From assembly GCA_964035795.1 (NCBI GenBank), contig OZ038323.1, positions 10,410,291-10,474,290 of the forward strand: a stretch of 64,000 nt of DNA. Reading direction: 5' to 3'. The position numbers were made by a program, and so were the translations under genes. This stretch comes from Pterobdella sp. o SKG-2022 (lineage: Eukaryota; Annelida; Clitellata; Hirudinida; Piscicolidae). Under the pieces are notes generated by a model. The model was not told where the DNA came from. It saw nothing but the letters and a program-made list of their open reading frames with translations, and ran no database searches. This document shows, piece by piece, positions 46,808 through 64,000 of the stretch. The stretch's first letter is position 1. Every line of letters begins with the position of its first letter.

Positions 46808-49800
46808 ATGCAAGTTGATTCAAAAGGTTAAAAAAATAAATTTAAATCTGTGAAACTGAATTTTTTTTCGAGTACTTCGAAATTGTTTAGAAAAATAAAA
46901 ACAACTTCATTTTTTTGCTTAGTAAAGAGAAGTAATTACATCTTTCAATTTTTTTGATAGGTTTATCATTGGAAAACAAGAATCTCCTAACAGAATCTTT
47001 TCCCGATTATGAAGTATGACACTTAAGTATTAACGTCTTTTCAAAAAATTAACTTACCAAAAATAATTTATTAAAGTGATTTAAAACTAAAACTAAAATT
47101 TTTTAATGTATATATCATGATAACCTTCCAACAGTTTGATTTGTTTAATGACTTGAACACTAATGGACTGAATGAGGAAGAAATGAGACTTTTTCCATTG
47201 AAGAAAGCTGAGGATTGGATGTGGAAGGAAGAGAGTAGCAGTGACAGTGGAGTTGATTGTGGGTGTTGCCATTGTTTCACATTGAATTTTAAACACAAAA
47301 TTGAAAATTTATAAGGTTTTTGTTTGAAGGTATTTTTTTAGTCAGCAGTTTGTTAAAAAGTTATTTATAAATAAATTAATGACATTAATGATAAATTTAA
47401 AATAGCTGGAGGAGCACAAGGCAAGGAAGAACTTTGTTGGGTGAGTTATGTTGTTAAATACTACATTGAGAAACATTTGAACCAAAATTGTCAGAGTTAA
47501 ATTTAACACACCAATCACAGGAAGGACTGGAATCATGTGATCAAATTTTTGATGATGTTTCATTGGATAGTTTTTCTGATTGGCTATCTAAATCATCTCC
47601 TTTTTCATCACCTAAACATAATGCATCTGGCACATTAATACCCAATCAACATTCCTCAGTTGAATTTTCAACCAATCAGATTTCATCTACTACTTTTGTT
47701 TCTACTAGTACAAACCCTTCACAGCCTACCTCTTTTTTCACGACCATTCAAACACCTACGCCTCTTTTTACTCAACCTTATATTCATTCTTCTACTACTC
47801 AATCTGTCCTATCCGAGCAACATCTGACTCCACCTCCAAGCAAAAAACTTCTTTTAGACAGCCAATCAACAGCCAAGTCTGTCTCCAACCTGATTCAACC
47901 AATCAAATGCCAAATCACTTCTCCCACCATCATTCTCATCCAACCAACTAGCCAACTCAAGGGGTTCGATTTTTTCATTCAATTTTCAACTTCCATACCA
48001 GAATTTCTTAGTAGTATTACAGGGTACTTCACTTTTAGATAATCTTTATTATAGGTTTTTTGCCAATAGGTTGTTTAATGGATAAATTCTTCAGAATTTT
48101 CTAAACACATTGTCATTTCATATTTTATTGATTTAGTTTAACTTCAGTTCAAATAAAAATCCATTAGCAGCCAATCAACTTCTCCAAGTCTGAAACAAAA
48201 ACCAAGGTTACTCATACGGCCCAAAAACAGTGGCCAATCAAATTCCATTATCTCTCCAGGTCATTATTCTAGTGTTTTCATTTGATACAAGCTATTTTAA
48301 CATATTAAAAAAAATAAAGCTGGTGACAATTGGAAAAATAATATAAAAATATGCTATGAAATAATAGAATAATAATATTTAACTATGCAAAATAATAAAT
48401 TTTAACTAGATAATATATTAACTAAAAATATCACCATTAATTAAAACAGAAAAATAATAAGTAACATCTAAAAAATAATAATAAATAATAGCACTGGATT
48501 AGATGAAATATTGAAAGCAATTTTCCACCAGCAGAAATGAAGAAGTGCCAAATGATTAAAAGTGGAGAAAGAAATCATTTGAAAACGTCTATTAATAAAA
48601 ATAATGATGCTGACAACAATAAAACAAATGTTAATAATAAAAACAAAATTAATAGTGAAAATGACAAAAAAGATGGAAAGAATAATTATAAAATTAATTT
48701 CAATAATATTAATAACAGTTACAAGAATAACAACAATAATAACAATAACACTAATAATAATAATAACAGTAACAACAATGGGTACTCAGTATCTGAGTAT
48801 GCACACCAGTCTCTCATTTCATTGAATGCAGATCTGGAAGTAAGTTGAAGGGTATTGTTATCTACTGTTTTTGTTATTTTTGTTTTTTCTTATGTTATTT
48901 TATCATTTCTTTGCATACAGAATTAATTGATTATTTTGAATAAATTTTTGAAACAAACAAAAGTATAAGAATATCTCAAGTGGATAGTCATATTTACCTG
49001 AATAAAATTAGTTTCATTGCTTTTATTGTTACACTATTACCAACATTTCTATTTTTTTAATTGTTTTTTTTCAATTACCATCGTTGTTATTATAGTTCAA
49101 AGCAGTGAAACGACAACAGAGGATGATAAAGAACAGGGAGTCTGCTTCTCTTTCCAGGAAAAGAAAGAAGGAGGTTTTAATACTAATAATAATAAATGTA
49201 ACAATAGTAGTATAATGATAATATTTAGGAGTATACTCTTCCCACAAATGAAACCAATACGAATCATACCCAACCAAACAAACATACAAACATGCATATA
49301 ACAATACATAGTATGTGCAAGGATTGGAAGAACGACTAAAAAAGTGGCAGGAGGAAGCTCAGCAACTCAAGATTGACAACCATGCACTCAAGCTCAGGAT
49401 TCAAGCTTTGGAGGCTGAGGTGGGTTGTTTGATGGGTGAGGTGGTTATAGAAGGTTTTTGGGGAGTAGAAGCTTGTTAGTGTTGTGGTTATCAAGTATAA
49501 CACTACGTTTATTTATCAATATACAATGTTGTTAACACGTTCAATTTTAGGGTTATCAATATCCCAGTTAAGCTTCATCAATTATCATTGCATCAGAATT
49601 CACAGCTGAAGAGCAGCAAAGGTAAGCACAGTAATAAGAGGGTCCTGCTTCTGTCATTCATCCTCTTCTTCACCTTCACTCCATCACTGTTCGTCATTTT
49701 CATTATATTTATCATTTATTAAATACTATTTATATTAATAATTAAATGATTCCATTGAATTAAAATTTTCAATTAATATCTGACTTAAAATCATTCCAAT

Positions 49801-52380
49801 ATAACCTCTAGTCTCTTCCCAAGTTTGCAACCCAGACAATCACCATCCTCATCTCTCATGACATCATTCTCCTCCTCATCTAGACTTTCTAGACACCTCA
49901 TGAGTCTAGACGATAACCCATCCAACCGATCATTATCAGCCGTTAGTGGCGTCTGGTTTTTGGTTATTTAACAACAATTATAACGATTGGAGAAAAATCT
50001 CATATTCATAAATAATTTATTGATCAAACTGAACTAGCATAAACTTTTTTGTGTTTTTTACATATATATTTTCTCTGCAACAATGAGTGCAATATTCATA
50101 CCTGAATTAATTATATCACCGTAGTATTTGAGTGCAAGATTTATAATGTTAAATGCATTTTCACTTGCAGCAAGAGGTCAAGTGCAAAGGTCAGCATATC
50201 AACTCCACTGAGGCTATGAGGTATTTTTGTTTTTTTATATTTTTTCATACCTCGAGCACCCTAGTCTTGTTGGGTGCTCCTCATGTCCCCATCAAGACCG
50301 TATTTGTGTTGTTTTTATTATTAGTTAGTATTACTTTTTCAAAGTTTTTTTTAGGTCAGACGTTGGGCTTTTTGTGTTAATATTGATACTGTTGCAATAT
50401 TTTATAAATTTGTTACAATAATATTTTGTTGCTACGCCGTTTTATCTTTTCCGGAAATAGGTTGACGGCAGAATTGAGAGGATGGGCAAGCAAACAAAAA
50501 CATCAAGTCATGAGATTACGGCACAACTTTTTCAATTCCTCATTGGCCACCGATGCACGTGATGTATTGAATGACGCAATGCAAAAAAAGAAAAATAAAA
50601 CGAATAATAAAAATGATAAAAAGAATAACAATGAAGAGAAAATAAGGAGGATGGGGAAGAAGGTGTTGGGAGAATCAAGGGATATTGGGTAGTGTTGTTT
50701 TATTTCATCAAGAATAGTTATTCGTTTTTGTTGACGGTTCTGTCACTCAGTTCATTTCCCCATTGTCATAGATTGAATTTAATTTTTAGTTTCAAATTTT
50801 CTTAAGCTCATATTTTATTATTATTATTATTAATATTACCTACGTCATCACCACAACAGGGCATACGCATTGAACCTCTTCCACCAGCACCACCCCTCCT
50901 CCCTTGAACTACTACTATCATCATTGCCTGCTGACAACCATACCTTCTACATCGTATCTTTTCATAATGTGATAAGATCATTTAAATTAATGATAATTAA
51001 GATATATTAAAAATGATATTAATATAATTATTGATATGAAAGTATTTTATTGATATTAATAATATTATTATTATTATTTTTATTGTTTATTAAAAGATTT
51101 TAATTATTCTTTTGAATGATTTCCACTTTTAACCAAATTGTTACTTTAGGACCACCTACTGCTGCCTCCACTACATCATAACAAGTCCCACCCACCTCGC
51201 ATTTCAATCATTGTACCAGCCAATCATAATGGTTATTTACTCTTATTAATATTCATGATATTTTCAACAACTTTTACTCATTCAATAACATCTGATTGAC
51301 TGCTTTATGATCATCTCACCCACTTTATGATCATCCATCCATTCATCATTCTACCCATAAAGCTTCCTTGCCAATCTTGTTTTCAAACTAGGCGGCATTT
51401 AAAACCAACTAATAATAATTTTTATTATTATTGCTATTATTATAAAAATAGAAATAATAAACAGACACACACACACACGCACAGACAGCAGCAGTACAAG
51501 CATGATGAACATACAGTGCCAAGTTGTGGCGACCAACCTCATCAGTTTAAACGCCCCATACCACCAACAAGCCTTCAACGATCTCTACTATAGCAATGAT
51601 AAAAAAGAGAAAGCTCGTCCTACTAATAATGATGATGATGAGGGTGGAAATAGGGATAAGAGTGATGATGATGATGGTGGAGATAGGGATGATGGGAGTA
51701 CAGACGTTGATAATGATGATGGTGGTAGAGATAAAAATTATGATGGTGGTGGAGGTAAAGATGATGACGGTGGTTTTCTGTTGAATGTTATCACTAGTAA
51801 TGGTAAACGAAGTCGTGTTGGCAACGACAGTAAGATCAGTGGTAATAGTAGTAGTACTTGTTGCACTAACACTAGTTTTGTGGGGAATAATAGTGTCTTG
51901 GTTGATAAAAAGATTAGAGATAATAACAGCAATTATAATAATATAAGTAAGAACAAAAATATTATCAGTAATAAGAACAATAATAATAATATTAGTTATA
52001 ATAAAAATAATAATATTAGTTATAATAACAATAATAATAATATTAGTTATAATAACAATAATAGTAATGACAGTAATGATGAGTACACTATAGGCGGATT
52101 TGAACACGTCACAAACCATCCTCATAATACCACACTACAGTACAGTGGTGATGCTTTAAATAACAATAATAGTTATAATAATGCTACTAATAAAAAAAAA
52201 GAAAATTTTTTTGATAAAAACAATAGTACTTTTAAGCGCATTGAGTCTATTGGTGGAATCAACAAATTGAAACACAAGGTGAATAACATGAATATTAATG
52301 TTACTAATATTAGAAACAATTTCAATAATAATGAGTCACACGATATCAGTGCTAAAAATGGCACTATCAATTCAAATTGA
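46808..52380 (+). CDS. ATF6: ATF6-type ER-membrane bZIP stress sensor
   Basis: Unfolded-protein-response sensor: ER-anchored bZIP factor released by S1P/S2P cleavage. Probable exons 46808-46826, 46961-47013, 47135 to about 47255, about 47407-47440, about 47495-48040, about 48178-48260, and an Asn-rich exon to 48840. The basic region KRQQRMIKNRESASLSRKRK (to 49172) is joined to YVQGLEERLKKWQEEAQQLK and a Leu zipper (49317-49420). Then NSQLKSSKGKHSNKR leads into a membrane segment VLLLSFILFFTF (about 49595-49690), an S1P-like site RLSRHLMSLDD (about 49890), luminal HINSTEAMRLTAELRGW (50195-50490), HTFYIVSFHN, DHLLLPPLHHNKSHPPRISI (about 51150-51225) and MMNIQCQVVATNL (51502). A tail of about 250 residues rich in Asp, Gly and Asn follows to TGA 52380; it has no counterpart in vertebrate ATF6. 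The junction into the last exon is unresolved. Confidence 0.88.
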
Positions 52381-53553
52381 TGTAATTTGCTTGTTTGTTT
52401 AGTTGGATTGTACATTTATACAAGTCTAAATAGTTATTCAAGTTTATATTTAAATTAGGTCTATTTATAAATTTATTTTGAATACATCATTGTTCTATAT
52501 ATAGATCTAATTTGTAAATAATTTGATAATGTAGATATTTTTATGAACAATTTCATGAAAATTATTTATATCCACATGGTTGTAGAGAATTTTTTTGTTG
52601 AGCAGTTAATTATCTATTTAACTTTCTTGTCTTTAATTATCTATCAGTCTATCTATTTATATATCTATCTATCTTCCCATCCATACGTATATATAAAACT
52701 GTCCATCTACTCATCTGCTTTCCTATCTACCTCCATCTTTATGTTTTCCTCTTGAGTGAATATTACATCTACACCAGCCTATTATTGCACCGTTTTATTT
52801 TTAGATATTATTAATATTCATGAATACATAACTATAAATAGTACCTAGATAATATATCAATACACACAATATCTTTTAAAAGTTGAAAACTGTATTGTTG
52901 ACCGTGTGTTATTGCTGATTGGTGGGGCGATGTTACTATATTTACAACTTGTTACCATGGTATTACTGTTTTGATGATTCATCATTGTTGGGGTGAAGGG
53001 GATTGTTATGTTGCGCACGATTTTTGGCTCTTTTTTATGTTTAAAAATGCATTTTGCATCAAATTGATTTGAGATTAAATTATTATAATTTCATTTTAAT
53101 TTTGTCTTGAATGCAGGCATGTAACGATTGTATAAATTTAAATTAAATTTTATGAATAAATTAACATTTGTTCAAATTTAGTAAAATGCTAGCGTATAAT
53201 ACTATAAGATTCATACAAAAATCAACTTATGAGCATTTAATATGATCCAAGCATTTTTACAAGGCTCAGTAATGCATAAAAATGGCCAGTGTAAACAAAT
53301 ACAAACCTTTGCTTTTCACGCCCATCTTAAACAAAGAATATATATTTAAAAAAATCATACCAATCAACATAATATTTTATACAAACATCATAAGAAAAAT
53401 AGCTTACACAAGATCAAAAACACGACATATTTAATTACATAGACTCGATAGTTAATTGGAAAGTAAAAATCGAAAAAACCACAAAATCTTAGCAGTGTTT
53501 TTTAAATACAAATATACTTCACCTATAGTGGAACAAATAATTTGGGAACTGTA
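52381..53553. other. ATF6 3'UTR and intergenic
   Basis: AT-rich; a CTAT/ATCT-rich low-complexity tract at 52625-52740. No gene signal. Confidence 0.6.
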
Positions 53554-57972
<4,419 letters not shown>

Positions 57973-58551
57973 AAAAAATCACATATAAATAAAATTTAAA
58001 ATTAATAATTCAAATCTTTGTGGATTTAGTATCTTTTTTTATAAGAGTGAAAATGATTATGCGGGAATGACAAATTATACTTATTAAAAATGATTTTAAT
58101 TAAATTTCTCACATTGAGTACTGTACACTCAAACACCATAAATAATTCATTAAGCTCGGCATTCCAGACGCAAAAAATTAAAAAAAAAAACCAGCGAAAA
58201 CCAAAGTTAATATCTATCTCAGATGTTTTCTTTCGAACCAAAACTTTTGAGAAATTCAAAATTCTGTATTAATTCAAACCTTTTGTGATAACTCACGAAG
58301 TAAAATAGAAAGCGAATCATATTTCTCATTTATTTAGGCTTAATTCCACACTTAAATGGTTATGTATAAATAAATGAATCATTCCCAAATCATGCAATGA
58401 TAAAAATACAAGTGATGAAGGTTTGATAATGACCATAACTAAATTAGTGATAAATAATAATGAGTCTAATATAACTATTACCGTCGTTAATCATAATTTG
58501 ATAACTAAATTAATTATTAAAAATGTAACACTAGCGATATAAATAAATAAA

Positions 58552-58588
<37 letters not shown>

Positions 58589-58731
58589 GGCAATTTTGTA
58601 ATATACCACAATTTTAATAATTAACACACCTCACGGCAACATAGGATATGGCAAAATTAAAATAACAATAATAATAACAGCAAAATAATAATAATAACCA
58701 AATAAATAATCATAACAGAAAACAAAAAGAT
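57973..58731. other. Convergent 3' flanks of AMN and TPI
   Basis: AT-rich, with an (AT)n run at about 58556-58584 and a CAA/TAA-rich patch before the TPI stop. No gene. Confidence 0.65.
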
Positions 58732-61305
<2,574 letters not shown>

Positions 61306-63698
61306 CTTATTCTTTAAATTTTCGTAGCTACGTGTGGAAGAATCCGAAAGAAGACGTTTAAAAGTGAAGGCCTTGGAAGAGTGCAAAGTTATTATTTAAA
61401 AATAAATTTTTGAATAGTTTTTTAATACTTTTTGAATTTTTTAGAATTGATTATAAAGAAAAAATGTACTGTGAAATTTACGGTTACATTTCATCTAAGT
61501 GCTTTAAAATTCAATGAAGTTTTATAGCTTTTTTATTTTTAAAAGTCTTTGAAAAGCTGAATCATACATTTTATATTACTGAATACATTTCAAAAAACAA
61601 TTCATGAAAATCATAAATGTAATTTTTCATATCCTTCTACTTATGATTTTTAAAAAGCATTATATACTTGATCATAAACATAAATTATTTATTATAAATG
61701 AAATATATTTTGAAAAGAAAGATTGTCTGAAGCATAATTAAAGATGCGCTTGGAAAAACACAGAAAGTTTCTACGACCTTCGAATAACAAGAAAAAAAAA
61801 GAAAATACCAATAATAGCAAATTAAACTTTTAAAAAAATAAAAAACAAAACAAAAAAACAATAAAAATATAAAAAAAAACAGGAGAAAATTTAAAGTTAT
61901 CGTGTTTTTTTTATTATTTATATCTTATTATTATTGAGAAGTACATGTCCAGCGCATTAAACAAAAAAATAAAAAATAACATAAAGAATTGAAATAGGGA
62001 AAATAATAATGAAATCAACCATTAGTCATACCATGTGAATTTTTTCGAATGTCACATGAAGAATTGTGTTTCACTAACGCACTTTAAGCTACAATTTTCA
62101 ATAATTTCAACCTTATCACAAACACAAGCTCAGAAATACTAAAACTAAAAAAAAGGATAATTCAACTAAGAAGAACAACAATAAAAAAATAATATAAAAA
62201 TAAATAATTTTGTGAAAAAATTTCGAAAATAAAATAATAAAAACATAAATAAATATTAAAAGACAAATACTAGTTCTACTAGAACATTGACAAATAGCGA
62301 CCACTGGCCGGCGGGGTATCACTAATAACTCAAACCCCATATTTGAATGCGCCCTTTAAAATGGCGGTATTAACAGTATTGTTCATAATTATTATAGTCA
62401 TATATTTTTTATATGATTCATTATTATTATTCTATTAAATATTTATGATGTGTTTTATTTATTACTCATTTTTATTGATATTATCAGTTCCTGTAGAAGT
62501 ATTATTATTATTAGTAGTAGCAGTAGAAACTTTATTTTATTCACCTAAGTATACAATTTTCATAAAACGCAGACTAATATCAAAACTAAGCATTTTTTCT
62601 TGTCAGTATAGATAAAATTGAGCAAAAGAAAATCTAAAAGAAAAGACGATAATAAGAAAAGCATACACAAAGCAACAAGTTATCTGTTCCTTGTTTTAGA
62701 TTTATTTGTTTATGCACCAGAACCTTCACGAAAATTTTTTCTTTTGCCATATTTCATTTTTTTAACGTTTTTTTCATGAAGTATTTATTGTTTTATTTCC
62801 GGAAAAAAAATTAAGAAATAACGTAAAAATAAAAGAAACATCATTTGAACATTACTTAAATATAAAAAACTCGAAAAAACAAATTAATAAACATCAATAA
62901 TGAAAGCATAGAAAAAAATGAAAAACAACATGGAAACAATAAAAAAAAGAATTTATAAAATATATAAAAAATCAATAACAATAACCACGCAACATAATAG
63001 CATCAAAACCATAAAAACAAAATAAACAGTGAAAATGTTTGAAGAAACTGCAACTTCAACAAAACACTGAAACAACTTCAAACACAAAAAAACAACTACA
63101 AAAATAACATAAACAAAAAAATCAACAAAATAAGACAATAAAAAAAAAAAAAGATAAAAAAAAATTCAAATAATTGAAAAAAACAAAAAAAAAACATCAG
63201 CAAAACAACATGACATTCAAAACTGAAACAACAGCGCCATAAATATGCAAACATGCAAGGAAACATTCGAATCCTCAAGACTCAGCCACTGCCACGCCTG
63301 CTTCTCATTTACATTAGCATTTCACTTTTAATTCTTTAAGAAATTTTAAAATTAAACCTACACAAAACTAAAATAGAGAATTCTCAATGTTTTAGAGAAT
63401 GTAGGAAAGATATAGGCATTATAAATAGATACATATATTTTAAAAAAACACGTACACACGGGTCTAAGCACATACATACACACTATAAGTAGAAAAATTT
63501 AAATTTCTAAACAAACACACACAAAAAAATACAAAAAAAACTCACGTACACAAACATACGGACACATTATTTGCATTAAAAACAAAATTGACAAAGATTA
63601 AAAAAGAAAAGAAAAGAATAAAAACTCCGCCATTTTACGAAAAAATACTTTTAGAAAGAATTTAAAATTAAATTAAAATTGCAAGTTTTATAAGAAAT
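61306..63698. other. AT-rich intergenic region
   Basis: A/T-dominated DNA with poly-A-rich low-complexity stretches (61790-61900, 62850-63200). No supported gene; open frames are short, hydrophobic readings of A-rich sequence. Confidence 0.6.
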
Positions 63699-63731
63699 TT
63701 AAAAAATCATTAAAAAAAACATGAAGCTTAC

Positions 63732-64000
63732 GAAGCAAAATATAAAATAATCAGATGTTGCCTTGTATAAATTCTTAGAATTATAGTTCTCATCATCCTC
63801 ATCACCATCATCCTTATCCACATCATCTTCATCATCATCACCAACATCATCATTATCCACATCATTCTCATCATCATCATCATTGTCATCACCATCATCA
63901 TCATCACCACCACCACCATCATCATCCTCCTCATCATCATAACCCTCCTCACCATAGGACGCTGTTACGCAATCCTTAAGTTCCACATGAAGCTGCCCAT
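63732..64000 (-). CDS. Partial acidic (Asp-rich) exon at window edge
   Basis: A minus-strand frame enters from beyond the window as GQLHVELKDCVTASYGEEGY, runs through about 55 Asp/Glu/Gly residues encoded by a GAT-type simple repeat (63785-63950), then YNSKNLYKATSDYFIFCF up to a good splice donor (TTC|gtaagc). The non-repetitive flanks and the donor suggest a real exon, but the family is not recognisable and a plain GAT microsatellite is possible. Confidence 0.35.
63785..63950. repeat. (ATC/GAT)n trinucleotide repeat
   Basis: Imperfect CAT/ATC repeat of about 165 bases with CAC and CTC variants; encodes Asp/Glu runs on the minus strand if translated. Confidence 0.9.

Noticed and set aside
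51547..52125. 192-codon minus-strand hydrophobic frame
   Set aside because: Antisense shadow of the Asn/Asp-rich ATF6 tail (poly-Ile/Thr from AAT/ATG repeats).
61306..61386. N-terminal extension (targeting peptide) on TPI
   Set aside because: The frame is open but has no ATG upstream of 61305; the ATG at 61305 gives a normal TPI start.

Overview
The window is from an AT-rich invertebrate animal nuclear genome. It has spliced genes with short GT-AG introns, many A/T-rich microsatellites, and clearly metazoan genes (nuclear receptor, Sp zinc finger, amnionless, ATF6, sarcomere-type Ig protein). A spiralian such as an annelid would fit, but the species assignment is a low-confidence inference. 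Nothing looks bacterial or viral. Gene models were built by eye from splice signals, reading phase and protein-family resemblance, so outer exon ends are approximate unless stated.

Layout, left to right: 3' end of a titin-like Ig gene (+, to 5139); an Sp-type zinc-finger factor (+, 7031-8748); ADCK1-like aarF kinase (-, 9244-13010); three tandem small secreted CxxC-protein genes (-, 13.3-17.5 kb); a transmembrane thioredoxin/PDI-like protein with two alternative last exons (+, 18.4-21.0 kb); a DEK_C + SWIB protein (+, 21.7-24.2 kb); an NR2E-type nuclear receptor that stops just after its DNA-binding domain, with a LINE relic in its intron (-, 24.8-27.7 kb); a gene-poor stretch with a doubtful SH2-like exon (27.8-31.5 kb); serine palmitoyltransferase small subunit (+, 31.8-32.2 kb); an RRM + RS protein (-, 32.4-35.6 kb) head-to-head with HSPA14 (+, 36.1-40.0 kb), which carries a tRNA-derived SINE in an intron; a tandem array of four paralogous genes of unrecognised family plus a fifth relic (+, 40.7-46.4 kb); ATF6 (+, 46.8-52.4 kb); amnionless (+, 53.6-58.0 kb) tail-to-tail with triosephosphate isomerase (-, 58.7-61.3 kb); then mostly simple AT-rich DNA and an acidic partial exon at the right edge.

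The genes do not form one pathway. Several serve the secretory system (ATF6, PDI-like protein, SPT small subunit, amnionless), but this may be chance.

The most novel material is (1) the 13.3-17.5 kb cluster of tiny secreted proteins, whose exon/phase pattern I could reconstruct base by base in three copies, and (2) the 40.7-46.4 kb tandem family with a conserved phase-1 intron, a TRSKS-type basic leader, an FNNNAN block and an STPIK block; one copy carries an in-frame stop and one appears to lack its start codon. Other strong points are the receptor without a ligand-binding domain, the twin last exons of the PDI-like gene, and the Asn/Asp-rich tail on ATF6.
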